Shown here one piece after another: positions 1 to 11,583 of a stretch of 64,000 nt of DNA. Made by a program: the position numbers and the translations under genes. The stretch lies in the NCBI GenBank assembly GCA_037893245.1, contig JBAIAA010000596.1, forward strand, positions 845,162-909,161. The letters run 5' to 3'. The notes below the pieces were generated by a model. The model did not search any database, had not been told where the DNA came from, and worked only from the letters and a program-made list of their open reading frames with translations. Origin of the DNA: Crossaster papposus (taxonomy: Eukaryota; Echinodermata; Asteroidea; Velatida; Solasteridae). The stretch's first letter is position 1. Every line of letters begins with the position of its first letter.

Positions 1-711
1 GGAATGACAAACGAAGCTTGCTTCTTTGTCTTATCCGCGGGTTTGGAGATGGCGGCTTGCGGCTTTCTTAAGTTTATTTTGTCCGTGGCCTTGAGGCGTT
101 TTGCTTCGGCCTCCATGGACTCCTGGAATGTTCTCGCAAATAAATCTGCGCCACAAAGGGGGAGAGTGTCCAGGCGTTTACGTGCTCCCTGTGAAGGGAG
201 GAAAAGCGCGTCGAGCACATTGGCGCGTCGCGTTGATGTTGCCAAGGTCGCCACCTTAGTAAACTGGTCGAGAACGGAGCATAAGCCGTTATCAAGACAG
301 TGGAGATCCGCCACCATCATGTCGGCTGTTACCGCCGATTCTTCTGCACATCCTAACGCCAGGTATTCGGAGGAGAAGAAGAAACAAAGTTGCACGCATA
401 CCCATGCGCGCCGACGAATCCATTTTACAGGCGAAGTCCTCCAGCTTCCCACGATTCCTGTCCGTAAAGGGGAGTTAGGAGGACGTCAATCATCTGTCAG
501 CGGTGAGCTTGTCGGTGGCCGAGTCCGGCAAGATCGGGGTGGACAAATATTTCGCGAAATCCTCTGAGGGAATACGAAAATAAGGGTCCATGCGCTTAGA
601 ATAGGCACTCCATGTCTTTGCGCGCATTACCCCGTCCATGCGGTCGACACACACGGTCCAACGGCATTGTGGGAAAAGCCTTGGCCGCGTTTGTCGCCTG
701 TCCCGACTCAC
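1..711 (-). pseudogene. Gag-like remnant, DIRS/tyrosine-recombinase retroelement type (tentative)
   Basis: On the minus strand one frame stays open from about 475 to the window edge. Its composition is coding-like: a helical segment (CSVLDQFTKVATLA), then RRANVLDAL, then LDTLPLCGADLFARTFQESM, then a lysine-rich tail. The order 'helical bundle, LP-x-LF-x-F motif, basic tail' resembles the gag-type protein of DIRS-like retroelements, the domain related to vertebrate LAP2-alpha. The frame breaks near 490, where a second minus frame (711-490) takes over, so at least one frameshift is present. A further open minus stretch at 708-1031 may be the degraded N-terminal part. No reverse transcriptase or recombinase is visible; these would lie left of the window. 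It sits where the last exon of the first OAS copy would be expected. The family assignment is from memory of the motif pattern and is uncertain. Confidence 0.4.
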
Positions 712-1039
712 GACTGACGTTCAGGAAGGGGAGGCCCGTTGACAGCGGGTAGATTCATTACTCTGATCATGTCCCGCTGGACCAAGCGTAGTTCGGTTTC
801 CGACACCGACAAGCGCTGCATATTGAGGGTCAACTCGTCTGAACACAGGGGGCGAAATGTCACCGGGGAAAGGGAACCATGCCCCGGGGACGAGATAGCG
901 CCGTCACGGTGTCCCGATACCGATCCACGATTGAACCCCAGTGACGCCGATGGGTGTAGGCTAATGCCTGGCGGAGAAGCCGGTGCACGGCTCTCCGTGT
1001 ACCGCCGTGCCCGCTGGTCTGCAGTCAACATAGTCTAGC

Positions 1040-1480
1040 CTAGTGCTTGTAATAACTCGTAACTATCCGTAAAGCCATCATAACACGACCCGAATGAAAT
1101 CGTAAACAACACGTAAGCACTCTTAATACTCGGTAAATAATCCGTAATAACAAATCGTAAACTAACCGTAACAAATCGTTAACAAAATTGTTACGAGTCA
1201 TTTACGGATTCTTGCGAGCAGTTTACGGAAGGTTGTGTGTTGTTGCGAGCGGTATACGATACTTACGGATTGTTACGAGCTATTTACGAGTTATTTACGG
1301 GAAAATCTATCTGTAGACAATCGTAAGAAGATTGTTGACATGTCAACACATTTTCCTTTCCCTTCCTTAAGAGTGTCTGTGAGTTGTTGCGAGTTGTGAC
1401 GAGTTATTTACGAATACCAGCGAGTTATTTACGGATGCTTGCGATTGACTACGAGTTGGCGATCCGTAAGGACTCGTAAG
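1040..1480. repeat. Foldback-like region built of CGTAA/TTACG words
   Basis: The left part (about 1040-1185) carries the word CGTAA many times (ACTCGTAA, ATCCGTAA, AATCGTAA). The right part (about 1185-1480) carries its complement TTACG (TTTACGGAT, TTTACGAGT, TTGCGAG). The change of orientation near 1185 (CGTTAACAAAATTGTTACG) makes the whole a degenerate inverted repeat. No clean terminal repeat or target duplication could be fixed. Similar word-based foldbacks occur at 40.9, 33 and 42 kb. Confidence 0.5.
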
Positions 1481-1914
1481 AAAAGTCCGTGTATGTGAAG
1501 AGGGTATAAGCGGCCCCCGGACTCCACCCCATTAATGGCTTTGCGCTCGCTCGGCTCTGAGTCGGCAAATTTACTTCCACACCCCTAATGAAAATGTCCT
1601 CGCTATGCCCCTGGCGTCGTGTTTTCATATAACTTTTCAAATTAGACAGAGCCCGGTTGCCTGAATTTGGCAATTGTTTTCCTTGGCTCATTTTTGTTAG
1701 TGAGGATTTCAGACAGATTTCTTGGGTCGGAAGCCGAAAATGGGATCAGTCGTAAATGAGAACTAAAGTACATTGTATAAAAGAAGGATGTCAAAGTAAA
1801 AAAGAAGGGAGTCCTTGTTAGTTTTTGCCGTTGGAATCCCAGTTTCCCTTTTATTAGGCCTTTCCCTAACTTTCACGTCGAGCACCTGACCAAAGTAAAT
1901 GAAAATTTTCTCAC

Positions 1915-4137
1915 TTTGTAAAGCCAAGTTCTTTAATCGACAGCTCTGCCAGTGCTTTGTCGTAATGCTTCACCCAGTAGGTTCTCAACTGGCTGAGATC
2001 GGTCAAGGTCTCAAGGACATCTTTCAGTCCCTGGGCCTTCTGGAAATGGTCGGGGCTCCCGGCCTTCTCCCAGCGGTGGATGGTGATCAGCTCCAGCGGG
2101 TAGGACTTACGAAGAGCCGGGTCCAGGTAGGTGTAGGCCCAGTACTTGACCAGGCGGATCAGCTCCTTGATGTAGCCCGGCTGGTCCTTTACGAAGTCAC
2201 GCTGGAGTTCTACCAAAGAGGCCGAGTAGAACCCGCGGTCGGAGCTTCTCATTGTCAGCATCTTCCTAAACAAGGGATCTGTATTGAGAGCTTGTTTGCT
2301 ATACATCTCCAACATCGCCAGGGGTTCTAATAAAAATGAGAAGCAATATAAGGCTGGTGACTGAATGCCCCATGCACAATCAGTATTGATATCTTTGTAC
2401 CAAAGATAAAAACCTAAACTTTTCTAAAAGGTCCTCGTATTTTGCTTCTCCAACGTATGATTCTCCAAACAAGCAGTTAGCGCTAAGAATACTTTAATTA
2501 AAAGGTCATGGTTATATACCGCTCCACGATTAGTTTCGATACAATCTTTTTGTGCCCCAAATAACACTCTTTTACAGGTTACAGACGCCGGAAAAGAAAA
2601 CAAGTGGAGCTTTATTTGGAATTTGAAAAAAAATAAAAATACAAATTGGACACAAATTAATGTGTTAAAAAACACGTTTTATATATACAAAGTATGATTC
2701 TCTAAATAAAATTGAACCTTCTCAAACAAAATCTCAAACCTCACTACTATTTAACAAGCTTCTTACTGGTTTACTCATCTAATCAATTTGACCGAAAAAC
2801 CTAAACGTTTTAGTGGGAAACGAGTGACACAACATTACTTACCCAAGGTAGCCTTAGGAATGTTATCGGCTGTGGGGAGGAGATCGACATCTATCCACTT
2901 AGGGGCCGCCACATCTGAGCAAACCTTCACGGAAAAGTGGACAAGATACCGGTCGATCTTTTTGATTCTCACCCAGAGATGACGGCCCAGTGCTTCCCCA
3001 AGCTCCTCCAGTACGACCTTGAGCTTGTCTTGGTAGTCCTTGGGAGGGGTTGATCCCAGGGAGGTCATGTGAGGGGAATTGATGAAGACCACTAAATCCA
3101 CGTCGGATAGATCTTTGACCATGGTGCCTTTACCGAGTGACCCTCCCTGTAAAATGTAAACGGTCGACACATGACAGCATGGACGAAGTTCCGTTCCAAC
3201 TAGAGCCGACTACACTTAACCATAGTCAATCTTGTTGTCACTCAAACGCTAGCTAGTCAAACTTGATCGACCATGCCCCTGAGGTGAGCATGGTTTCTCC
3301 AGTCAGTAGTCGCTCGCGAGTTTCTTCACGGTGTTAAGATAGAATAAAGGTAAACTGGGGCAAGTTTTCAATAGTTTACGAAAACAATTCGAATGATTAC
3401 AACTCTTTGCAATAATATATTGAATTATTTCGTTACCGTTATTACCAAGAGGCGAATTTCGCAATTCACATTCTGAACTTATTCGAGAAAATTGCGTGTA
3501 AACGTTGGTCCTTTTTTTATTTGACAATTTGAAACGTACAGATGCATAGAATGTGCAAGATTAAGATATTAGAGAAAATATAAGAGTTTAATCTTCTTAA
3601 ATGTAGCAAAATTTAAGAAGATTTAGTGATTAATTTTGCACAATTAAGCAATTAATAGAAGCGCCTCTTCATGAAAGCAACAAACCGATACATTAGAAAA
3701 TTTGCTCCTGTGGCTGTGAAATTCAGAATGTATTTTCTGCGCCCATATTCGCCCCTTCGTGAAAACACTACAGCGCCCCTCCATAAACACGTTAAGGTCA
3801 ATCACCCTTCGTGAAAATGCAAAACGGCACTTTTGCTTTTCCATGTAGGCCCAGTAGATCAAGGTAACAATGACTTGTGACACAATCCTCATCTTAGAGC
3901 TTGAAAAACGTGACCAAACCCCGCCATAAACCTGGGGCAAGTCTTACCCACCTTGATTACTTCGGAGATGTTAAACAAGTTCTTTGTTTTGGAGCAGACA
4001 CCGTGGAGATATTTGACGATCGTATCCACAGCAACACGGCAATCTGTGTCGAACTGCTTGGTTCCACGCTGTATGTTATCTTTGTACCATTGCTCAAGTT
4101 CAGCAGGGCCCTTTATTAATCCCAACCAATTCTCCAT
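1915..4137 (-). CDS. OAS: 2'-5'-oligoadenylate synthetase-like protein, copy 1 (last exon not seen)
   Basis: OAS proteins are template-independent nucleotidyltransferases that make 2'-5'-linked oligoadenylates from ATP when bound to double-stranded RNA. Three exons are visible: exon 1 4137-3952 (62 codons, donor GTGGGT), exon 2 3146-2843, exon 3 2326-1915 (donor GTGAGA). Splice phases are 0, 1 and 2, the same as in the other copies. Exon 2 starts with the P-loop GGSLGKGT, followed by SDVDLVVF (catalytic Asp 77 and 79) and VDLLPTAD (third Asp, residue 150). Exon 3 has the OAS core helices (LVELQRDF, LIRLVKYWAY) and PLELITIHRWEKAG. The expected C-terminal exon (LDPANPTNN block) is absent from 1-1914, so the gene is either truncated or continues beyond the window. 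This is the most divergent copy; its exon 3 is 39 bp longer than in copies 2 and 3. Confidence 0.8.
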
Positions 4138-4535
4138 TATCCTAAAAACTGAGGGTAAAACAACTTTGTTTAAATTTTCTAAATCTCCGTTACAGATTGG
4201 AACCTACCACTGTAATGCCACAGTAGCGGAAATAAGGGCAATTTTCTAAAAAAAATCACATCAGTTCTTTTATGACACGCAACTGATTTATATGTGTGGT
4301 GTCCCACGTAATGCAATAACTTGTATAAGGTTTATACAAAATGTATACCGGACAACATTGCTGCTTTTCTCATGCATGTCATTCTTTTTTGAACAATAAT
4401 GAACGTAATATCAACCTTTGTGCATATCTTCACCTTGTTCTCATTGTTACATTTAACAGATTATAGTTAGTAAAAAATAAATCAATATTTAAACTTGTCC
4501 TGGGAAATTCTTCCAAAGTTCGAATAATTCACTAG

Positions 4536-4604
4536 CTCGGCTTGGACTCAAACCCACGGCCTCCTGCTTTCTAGTGCTGATGTCTTACCACCGATTTAGC
4601 CGGG
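4536..4604 (-). repeat. tRNA-like sequence, possible SINE head
   Basis: The reverse complement has a near-consensus B box (GGTTTGAGTCC versus GGTTCGANTCC) and a weak A-box-like start (CTAAATCGGTGG). The outer 7-base arms CCCGGCT and AGCCGAG pair at six positions. The anticodon stem does not fold well, so this is not a functional tRNA. A tRNA-derived SINE or decayed tRNA pseudogene is the likeliest explanation. Confidence 0.3.
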
Positions 4605-5397
4605 GTCTACTGGCTGGTTCGAATCTTATTAGCAAGCAAATGTTTCATAGGATGGACTCTGCCTTGGGAGATGTAAATATAATTTTTAGACTTTGGCGTC
4701 TCAGGTTAATAAGCAATATGTTACACTTCTGTGTTGTTGTTTTTCTCGGAGAACTTGGCACAGTTTTAAATGGAAGTATTTATGTCTAGGTGTCATTTCC
4801 CAAGTCCCACTTCCAGTAATAAGTTTGGTTCTATTTCTCATCAAAGTAGTGCCATATTTTTAAATCAGATTCGAAACATTTGACATTATTTTAAACATTA
4901 TTTTGACATTTACCGAGCCCAGACCTGAAATTGTTTTTTTCAGGAACCTCGATGTGGGTAGCACACCCTGATTTTTCCGGCCTCGATCGCTCGCTCCGAG
5001 CCGGTCGCGAAATGTTTTTTCCCAAACGACATCGTCATAGAACTGGTTTTTAGCGCACCTGATTGGTTGTTGAAAGATGGACTACAACGAAAACTCACAC
5101 ATTAAATTTATTATCGGACCTTGTTTATTTTGTGTTCAGGTAACACTTTATTGTTACGGTCATGTTTTTCTCTAAATAATTTTGTTGCAATTTGACCGAA
5201 AAAATTAGACCTCGATTCTTCGATTTTGAAATTTCCCGCCCTGTACTGGTTCCCGGCAAAGATCCACTGAAAACCACAATGAAATCCACGATATAGTACC
5301 AGCGGACTTGTAAACCAGCGAAAAGTGATGACGTACTACCCATGAACAACCGAGAGTAAACAAAAGACGCCATGTTATTCCGTGTGTATTATGTATG

Positions 5398-5651
5398 TAT
5401 GGTGGCCCTGAAGGGACTACGCAGATCGTGAATATTGACGTCAATATTCACGACAAATTTCACGACTTTTCTCAAAGTCGCGAATATTGACGTCAAATTT
5501 GACGTCAATATTCACGACTTTCCAAAAAAGTCGCGAATATTGACGTCAAATTTGACGTCGATATTCACGACTTTCCCCAAAAGTCGCGAATATTGACGTC
5601 AAATTTGACGTCAATATTCGCGATCTGCGGAGTCCCTTCAGGGCCACCATA
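5398..5651. mobile_element. Short palindromic element with 20-bp TIR and 6-bp target duplication
   Basis: The ends are exact inverted repeats, TATGGTGGCCCTGAAGGGAC and its complement. The element is flanked by TGTATG on both sides (5392-5397 and 5652-5657), a 6-bp target duplication. The interior is about 210 bp of palindromic units mixing GACGTCAATATTC and GTCGCGAATATTGACGTC. The same TIR bounds the unrelated array at 10132-11383. It is non-autonomous, with no ORF. Confidence 0.85.
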
Positions 5652-5944
5652 TGTATGCGTTTTCATGGGTAGTACGTCACACACAAAGTATGAATTATTC
5701 ATGAGTTAAGGGCTTTTGCTGAAACTGAGTTTGTCTGGGTCGTAGAACGCCGATCAATTTTGGGTTTTTTTTGCATGAAGGAACAAGATTTATTGAATAC
5801 TAATGATATATTAGTAATCATTATACATTTTTTCGAACAAAAAAAGGCAACAAAGCCTTTATTATTATTCCGTTGAAGTCCATCTTTAACATCTACGTCG
5901 TCCATTCATCCATGTGTCGCATTGCATGACTTGTACTAGCGTCA

Positions 5945-6095
5945 AAAAAGCCAAGAGCCCTAGGGTCAAAAAGGGTTAGGGTTAGTGTTAGGGTTAGGGT
6001 TAGGGTTAGGGTCAATAAGTTGAAAGTCCTAGGGTCAATAAAACCCAGAGTCCTAGGGTCAATAAGTTGAGAATCCTAGGGTCAATAAATTGAGA
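5945..6095 (+). repeat. Interstitial telomere-like TTAGGG block and CCTAGGGTCAATAA repeats
   Basis: About six TTAGGG-type hexamers (5977-6012, one variant TTAGTG) sit among four copies of a roughly 23-bp unit with core CCTAGGGTCAATAAGTTGA. The unit may have grown from the hexamer. A second, weaker telomere-like tract in the opposite orientation is at 34763-34819. Confidence 0.75.
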
Positions 6096-8448
6096 GCAAA
6101 ATGTACTACCATGACGTAACAGATAGCCAATCAGATGCGCTAAAAACCAGTTCTATATGGAGATGTTGTTTGGGAAAAACAAATTTGCAAGCAGGTCGCA
6201 AACATTATTTTTGGCCTTGCTCTAATATCTGTAATCCGTTTTGAATTCCAGAAAAATACACGGCGTCGAACGCAAACTGGTTAAAAGGCAGCTTGGTGAT
6301 GTTGTTTACGCTGTTTGAAATGGAATACTTTTGCGTGGTGGTATCCCACACATGGGTTTGTTTATCCAATTTATATCCCACAAATCCCTGCGCGAACGAG
6401 ACATCGAATTGGCTTATCAATATCATCGTTAACAAATTAATATACCTCATCTTATAAAACAATTAATACACAACTGTGACATTTTTTTTCTCCAAATAAG
6501 GCATAGCATAGTGTTTGAATTGCTGTATTTACCAATAATGAGTTCACTATAGGTGATAGGACGAAAGAAACCAATGACAATAAACTCCTATCGTAATGAG
6601 CTGCCTGTACCGAATAGATTTACTGTTTTGTAATACAATTTGTCGACTATAAAATACAACACTGTACGCTCGGGTTCGTGTGCAATTATTATTTATGCTA
6701 TTTCCCTTGTGCCACTTCGGGTGCAACCGAATGCAAGTATTGATTTCAGGATACCAGGCAAATGCTGGAAAATCCCGATGAGAAATCACCAGTGTATGAC
6801 GTCATGCATCGATCGCGACGGCGCGCGTCGGGGTCGAACCTCGTTTCTAAAGTGTCGAGCAGTACGCCCTCCCCCTAGCTGGTATTGGATCACGATCAAA
6901 ACACTTTGGATATCAATGCGAATAACGCTAGTATGAGGTGGAGGGGACGTGATATGTATCTCACATGGAACATTAACATTAAAATACGCAATAAACGTCG
7001 AAGTTGCTGTTTTGAATTGCGATGCGAGTAGTGTTCAGAACTTACTATTGGAAACGTATCATAGTATGCTCTGGGCACGAAGCGGGTTAGGGTCACGAGT
7101 TAGGACTCATTTCCCTGCACGCGTGATTTTTTCCCAGCATGGTAAAGGCCAATTAACATAACTGGGCGTATCTAGACCACACTGAATGGAAGATACTTAG
7201 GTTGAACCCAAAACTTACATTCTATAATCTAACCCAATCTACTTAGATACAGTGAGAGGTCGAAAGAAGCTGTTTTTCAAAGTGTCTGAATGTACCTCTG
7301 TGCCTGCGTGTAACTAGTTCACTGAGCAATAACAATAAATTTTAGCTTCTGACAATAATTCTACAGGTACAAATAAGGGGCCTATACGCATTTAAACAAA
7401 TCAAAACCATATAAATATTTAAACTTGGAACTGTTGCTTGTGTTCTCAGATACGATAGATACACTGTTAACGAACTCGATATAAGCCTAGTGATAGACTC
7501 AACCACACAAAAATGATACCCAAAGAGCAACATGAGTGAGCACTAATCATTTTGAAATGAAAAAAGAAAAAGCACAACTTGTTTTGCTTCTATAATAGTC
7601 ACTCTTACCTGTTTACAATCCACAAATTAATGTTCACAACAGCTGTACACTATAGTAGTGTCGCACACGTAATGGCGTGTTATTGCAAACACATTCTCTC
7701 TTATCCCTATCAATCCCAAGAGTGCCATATGGACTCATTGAAGCATACACTCTCGTTACCATTGGGACTTTACGTCACACAAATACAATCGGATTTCATT
7801 CCCATTGGGCCCTGATGGCACATTGCCATTTCGCATTGAACTGAAATGTAAATAGCGCCCTCACTTTGGAGATCGGCCTCTGATTGGCGAGACCCCGCGC
7901 GCGCGTCCTCTTGCGCGCGTGGGTATGAAATATTATAGGATATAGGATTCACCAAATAGAGACGCCATATGTGAACACTCGTCACAGAAAACCAGTCATA
8001 ATGGCGGATCCATCCGACATTCTTGACGAAATATTCGCGGATAGCGGTTCGGATATATCTGATGAGACTTCCTCATCATCCACCACAGAAGAAAGTGACG
8101 ATTCGGAAGAGTTTGTCGCTACCTGCTCAAAGTCAAAGTCATCCGACAAGCCGAATTTCAGGTGAAGAGGTTACTAATAATTATAAGTAGTAAAATGCTA
8201 TGACTTGAGTAGTACTATGAGACTGAGTATGACTCGAGAACGTGAATTTAGTTACACAGGAATAAAGCGAATAAACAGTACAGTGTGTGAGCCTACACTT
8301 GTTGGGAATTTATATTAATGTAACATTATACCCTGGCTCTAGATGTATTTCGCAAAAAAAAAGGGAAAATGCCTCCCTTTCAGTTACAATAAATCAGAAA
8401 TGTGCATTCAAGTATAACAGTACTGTGTGTGCACAAAAAATTCCTATT

Positions 8449-8558
8449 CAGAAAATGAGTCTTCAAACAAACAGCGCCCTCACACATTTATCAATGTGCT
8501 TACCCAAGCACATTAAATAATGTGTGAGGGCGGTGATTCTTTGAAGACCCATTTTCTG
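8449..8558. mobile_element. 110-bp hairpin MITE in the piggyBac intron
   Basis: The ends are CAGAAAATGAGTCTTCAAA and its near-complement TTTGAAGACCCATTTTCTG. The inverted match continues through GCGCCCTCACACATT and AATGTGTGAGGGCGG to a short AT-rich loop, so nearly the whole segment can fold on itself. No clear target duplication was fixed. Confidence 0.6.
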
Positions 8559-10131
8559 ATTAGAAAAATAATATTAAAATGATGATTTTCGTGCACCCTA
8601 ATCCTTTAATTTGTTATTCAAATTAAACTATTTTTGAACTCATGATTGTCGTATGCGCTATGCCTTTGCTGTCTAGTACCATTAGGAAGAAGTTTCTCCA
8701 ATCAATATAGCGCCCTCTGACATTTCTCAATATGTTAATATTCTCACTTCAGGTCTGGATGGCCGGCACAAAACAAGCTCCTATAAGCGGCCACCTGCGA
8801 ACTTCAGTGGACAAGTTGGACCTACGCAAGATTTCAGTGGACTATCACCGATGGAGACCTTTGAACTCTTTTTTTTGCCATGCAGTCTGGCAGTTGATGG
8901 TGACCGAGACGAACCGATATGCCGATCAAAGTGTGACTGGAAATACATTGCTTCTGTGCATGGGGATCAACAAAAGGCCTCGCTATGCTATGCACTGGTC
9001 GAGGTCAGAAGTTCTGCGAAGCCCTGTGTATCCATCAACCATGTCCCGCAACCGATTTGACGCAATCCTGCGATTTTTCCACCTTGCCAACAATCGAGCT
9101 GACGAAGCTATCACTGATGATGACAAACTGTCTAAAGTTCGCCCCCTGCTAGACATCGTATTGCCCTCGTTTCGTCGAATTTATAAACCCGGACGAAACC
9201 TCTCACCAGACGAGACTATGATAAAATTTAAAGGGCGACTGGGTTTCAAACAATACATGCCACGCAAGGCTGCCAAATGGGGGTTAAAATGCTTCTCATT
9301 ATGTGAATCCGAAACTGGGTATTGTTGTAATTGGCAGGTTTTTACCGGGTCCAAGGCCACATCAGACCAATTCAGTCTGCCTTCGATCGCGTATGCTACC
9401 ACGAACCATCCACGTAACCTTTCAGCATCAGGCCAAGTAGTCATCGACCTTTTGAAAGGGCTAGAACATAAAGGACATATTGTTTTTATGGATAATTGGT
9501 ACACCAGTCCTGCCCTCGTACACAAATTATCGCAGTTAGGATTTAGTTGCCGTGGAACAGTACGCTACACATCACAAGGGATTCCGGAGATTGCAAATCC
9601 AAAGAAGTTTCCCATACGGAAAGGCGATGACCCCCAGTTTTACACGAAAGCCGGGCAACTCTGCATTGTTTGGCAGGATAGAAAGCATGTAACACTTCTG
9701 ACGAATTATGGCGACTGCAGTATGGACACAAAAGAAATTCGCTGCAAAAACACTTCCACCGGACTTCGCGAGATTCACAAACCTTCTGTCGTTCAGGATT
9801 ATAACCAGTTTATGGGTGGTTCCGATTTAGCCGCCCAATTACACCACCATAGATCCCTGATATCCTCGATATCAGTTTGCTTAACGCTACTATCCTTTTT
9901 AACTACCTGCCGAGCAACAAAAAAATAACTAGCTTGGAGTTCCGGGTGAAGGTCATCGAGGGACTTCTTCGTTCCAGCCCAGCACACCTTGGCAATGAAG
10001 CGTCACGTCTTTCGAGTCAACATTATCCTGGGAAAAGTGTGGCCGGCAAAAAGCACAACTGTGTCGTTTGTAGTACGAAAGCCAAGCGGAAGCAAACTCG
10101 TACTATGTGTAAAAAGTGTAAAAAGCCAATG

Positions 10132-11383
10132 TATGGTGGCCCTGAAGGGACATCACACATCGCAAATATCTTTGCAAATATTTGCGATGTCGCCAATATC
10201 TTTGCAAATATTTCCGATGTTTGCAAATATTTGCGATGTCGCAAATATCTTTGCAAATATCTTTGCAAATATTTGCGATGTCGCAAATATCTTTGCAAAT
10301 ATCTTTTCAAATATTTGCGATGTCGCAAATATCTTTGCAAATATCTTTGCAAATATTTGCGATGTCGCAAATATCTTTGCAAATATCTTCGATGTCGCAA
10401 ATATCTTTGCAAATATCTTTGCAAATATTTGCGATGTCGCAAATATCTTTGCAAATATCTTTGCAAATATTTGCGATGTCGCAAATATCTTTGCAAATAT
10501 CTTTTCAAATATTTGCGATGTCGCAAATATCTTTGCAAATATCTTTGCAAATATTTGCGATGTCGCAAATATCTTTGCAAATATCTTCGATGTCGCAAAT
10601 TTCTTTGCAAATATCTTTGCAAATATTTGCGATGTCGCAAATATCTTTGCAAATATCTTTGCAAATATTTGCGATGTCGCAAATATTATCGCATACTTTG
10701 TCGCATACTTTGTTGCATTGTTTGCATATTTGTGCCGGGCATGTTTTCAAGAGCCTAAAGGGCCTTAAAGTTGTTTGGGTTCCAGCCTTCATTCCATTAA
10801 CATGTACACACGGGTGGGTAGTCGGTCTATCTGGTAGTATCGCTATCAGACGAAGTAATGGGGGACACACACACGTACCTAGCTGGGGGACAGACTAATT
10901 TTGAGACTTGCCTTTCACACCGGATCCACGAGTCAAGTGCTGCAGCTGGAATCCACACAACTTTAAGACCCTTTAGGCTCTTGAAAAAATTACCGGCACA
11001 AATATGCAAACTATGCAACAAAGTATGCGACAAAGTATGCGATAATATTTGCGACATCGCAAATATTTGCAAATATATTTGCAAAGATATTTGCAACATC
11101 GCAAATATTTGCAAAGATATTTGCAAAGATATTTGCGACATCGCAAATATTTGCAAAGATATTTGCAAAGATATTTGCGACATCGCAAATATTTGCAAAG
11201 ATATTTGCAAAGATATTTGCGACATCGCAAATATTTGCAAAGATATTTGCAAAGATATTTGCGACATCGCAAATATTTGCAAACATCGGAAATATTTGCA
11301 AAGATATTTGCAAAGATATTGGCGACATCGCAAATATTTGCAAAGATATTTGCGATGTGCGATGTCCCTTCAGGGCCACCATA
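10132..11383. mobile_element. GCAAATATTT palindromic-array element with 20-bp TIR and 6-bp target duplication
   Basis: The TIR is TATGGTGGCCCTGAAGGGAC, the same as in the element at 5398-5651, with CCAATG duplicated on both sides (10126-10131 and 11384-11389). It sits inside the zinc-finger codons of the piggyBac transposase, whose reading frame continues after the right CCAATG, confirming the boundaries. Two arrays face each other: 10158-10690 (words GCAAATATCTTTGCAAATATTTGCGATGTC) and 11035-11360 (the complement). They flank a central single-copy part of about 340 bp. Long ORFs in this array are artefacts of periodic sequence. Confidence 0.88.
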
Positions 11384-11476
11384 CCAATGTGTGTACTACC
11401 ATGCTTTGAGAAGTATCACAGTTTGTGATCAACATTTAGGAGTTTTTAGATTGTGGTCCAGCTGTCCCCCCCAATA

Positions 11477-11583
11477 CCCCCCCCCCCCCCCCCCCCAAAC
11501 AATGTTGAAAAGATTGTGTGCACACCGGGGACCCAACCTTTGAAGAACAATCTTACATTGATTGGGGGGGGGGGGGGGGGGGG
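11477..11583. repeat. C20 and G20 homopolymers in inverted arrangement
   Basis: A run of 20 C (11477-11496) and a run of 20 G (11564-11583) are separated by 67 bases. The flanking bases (CCCCCCAATAC and ATTGATTGGG) extend the complementarity. The pair could form a hairpin or G-quadruplex/i-motif structures. It may be the end pair of a tiny inverted-repeat element. Run lengths may be affected by sequencing error. Confidence 0.7.

Larger units (their letters stand above)
5009..6192. mobile_element. 1.2-kb inverted-repeat element inserted in copy A
   Basis: Copy B (about 60030) is continuous where copy A carries about 1.18 kb extra. The insertion is flanked by direct GGTCGC repeats (5003-5008 and 6193-6198). 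Its ends are inverted repeats: TTTTTTCCCAAACGACATC then AACTGGTTTTTAGCGCACC on the left, with the complement (GGTTTTTAGCGCATCTGATT) on the right near 6125-6170. It contains a second element (5398-5651) and the telomere-like block. No transposase is seen. Confidence 0.7.
8001..11428 (+). pseudogene. piggyBac transposase (PGBD type), broken by frameshifts and an insertion
   Basis: A likely first exon (8001-8161) encodes the acidic N-terminus typical of piggyBac transposases (MADPSDILDEIF, then a Ser/Asp/Glu-rich run) and ends at a GTGAAG donor. The main exon opens after an acceptor near 8752. It carries the catalytic-domain landmarks: LSPDETMIKFKGR (first Asp), IVFMDNWYTS (second Asp) and MGGSDLAAQ (third region, where the family usually has MGGVDLADQ). 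Breaks are clear: one extra T in the T-run at about 8869-8876 shifts frame, a second shift or short deletion lies near 9850-9877, and the C-terminal Cys-rich zinc finger (CVVC...CKKCKKPM) is split at 10131 by a 1.25-kb element. Coding resumes at 11390 with further Cys residues and stops at 11426-11428. The simplest splice of exon 1 to exon 2 is also out of phase. Not functional. Confidence 0.88.

Noticed and set aside
4536-4604. Functional tRNA gene
   Set aside because: B box is close to consensus but the anticodon stem does not pair; more likely a SINE or pseudogene.
10023-11409. Several 120-290 codon ORFs
   Set aside because: Produced by the periodic GCAAATATTT array; only the first part (to 10131) is genuine transposase coding sequence.
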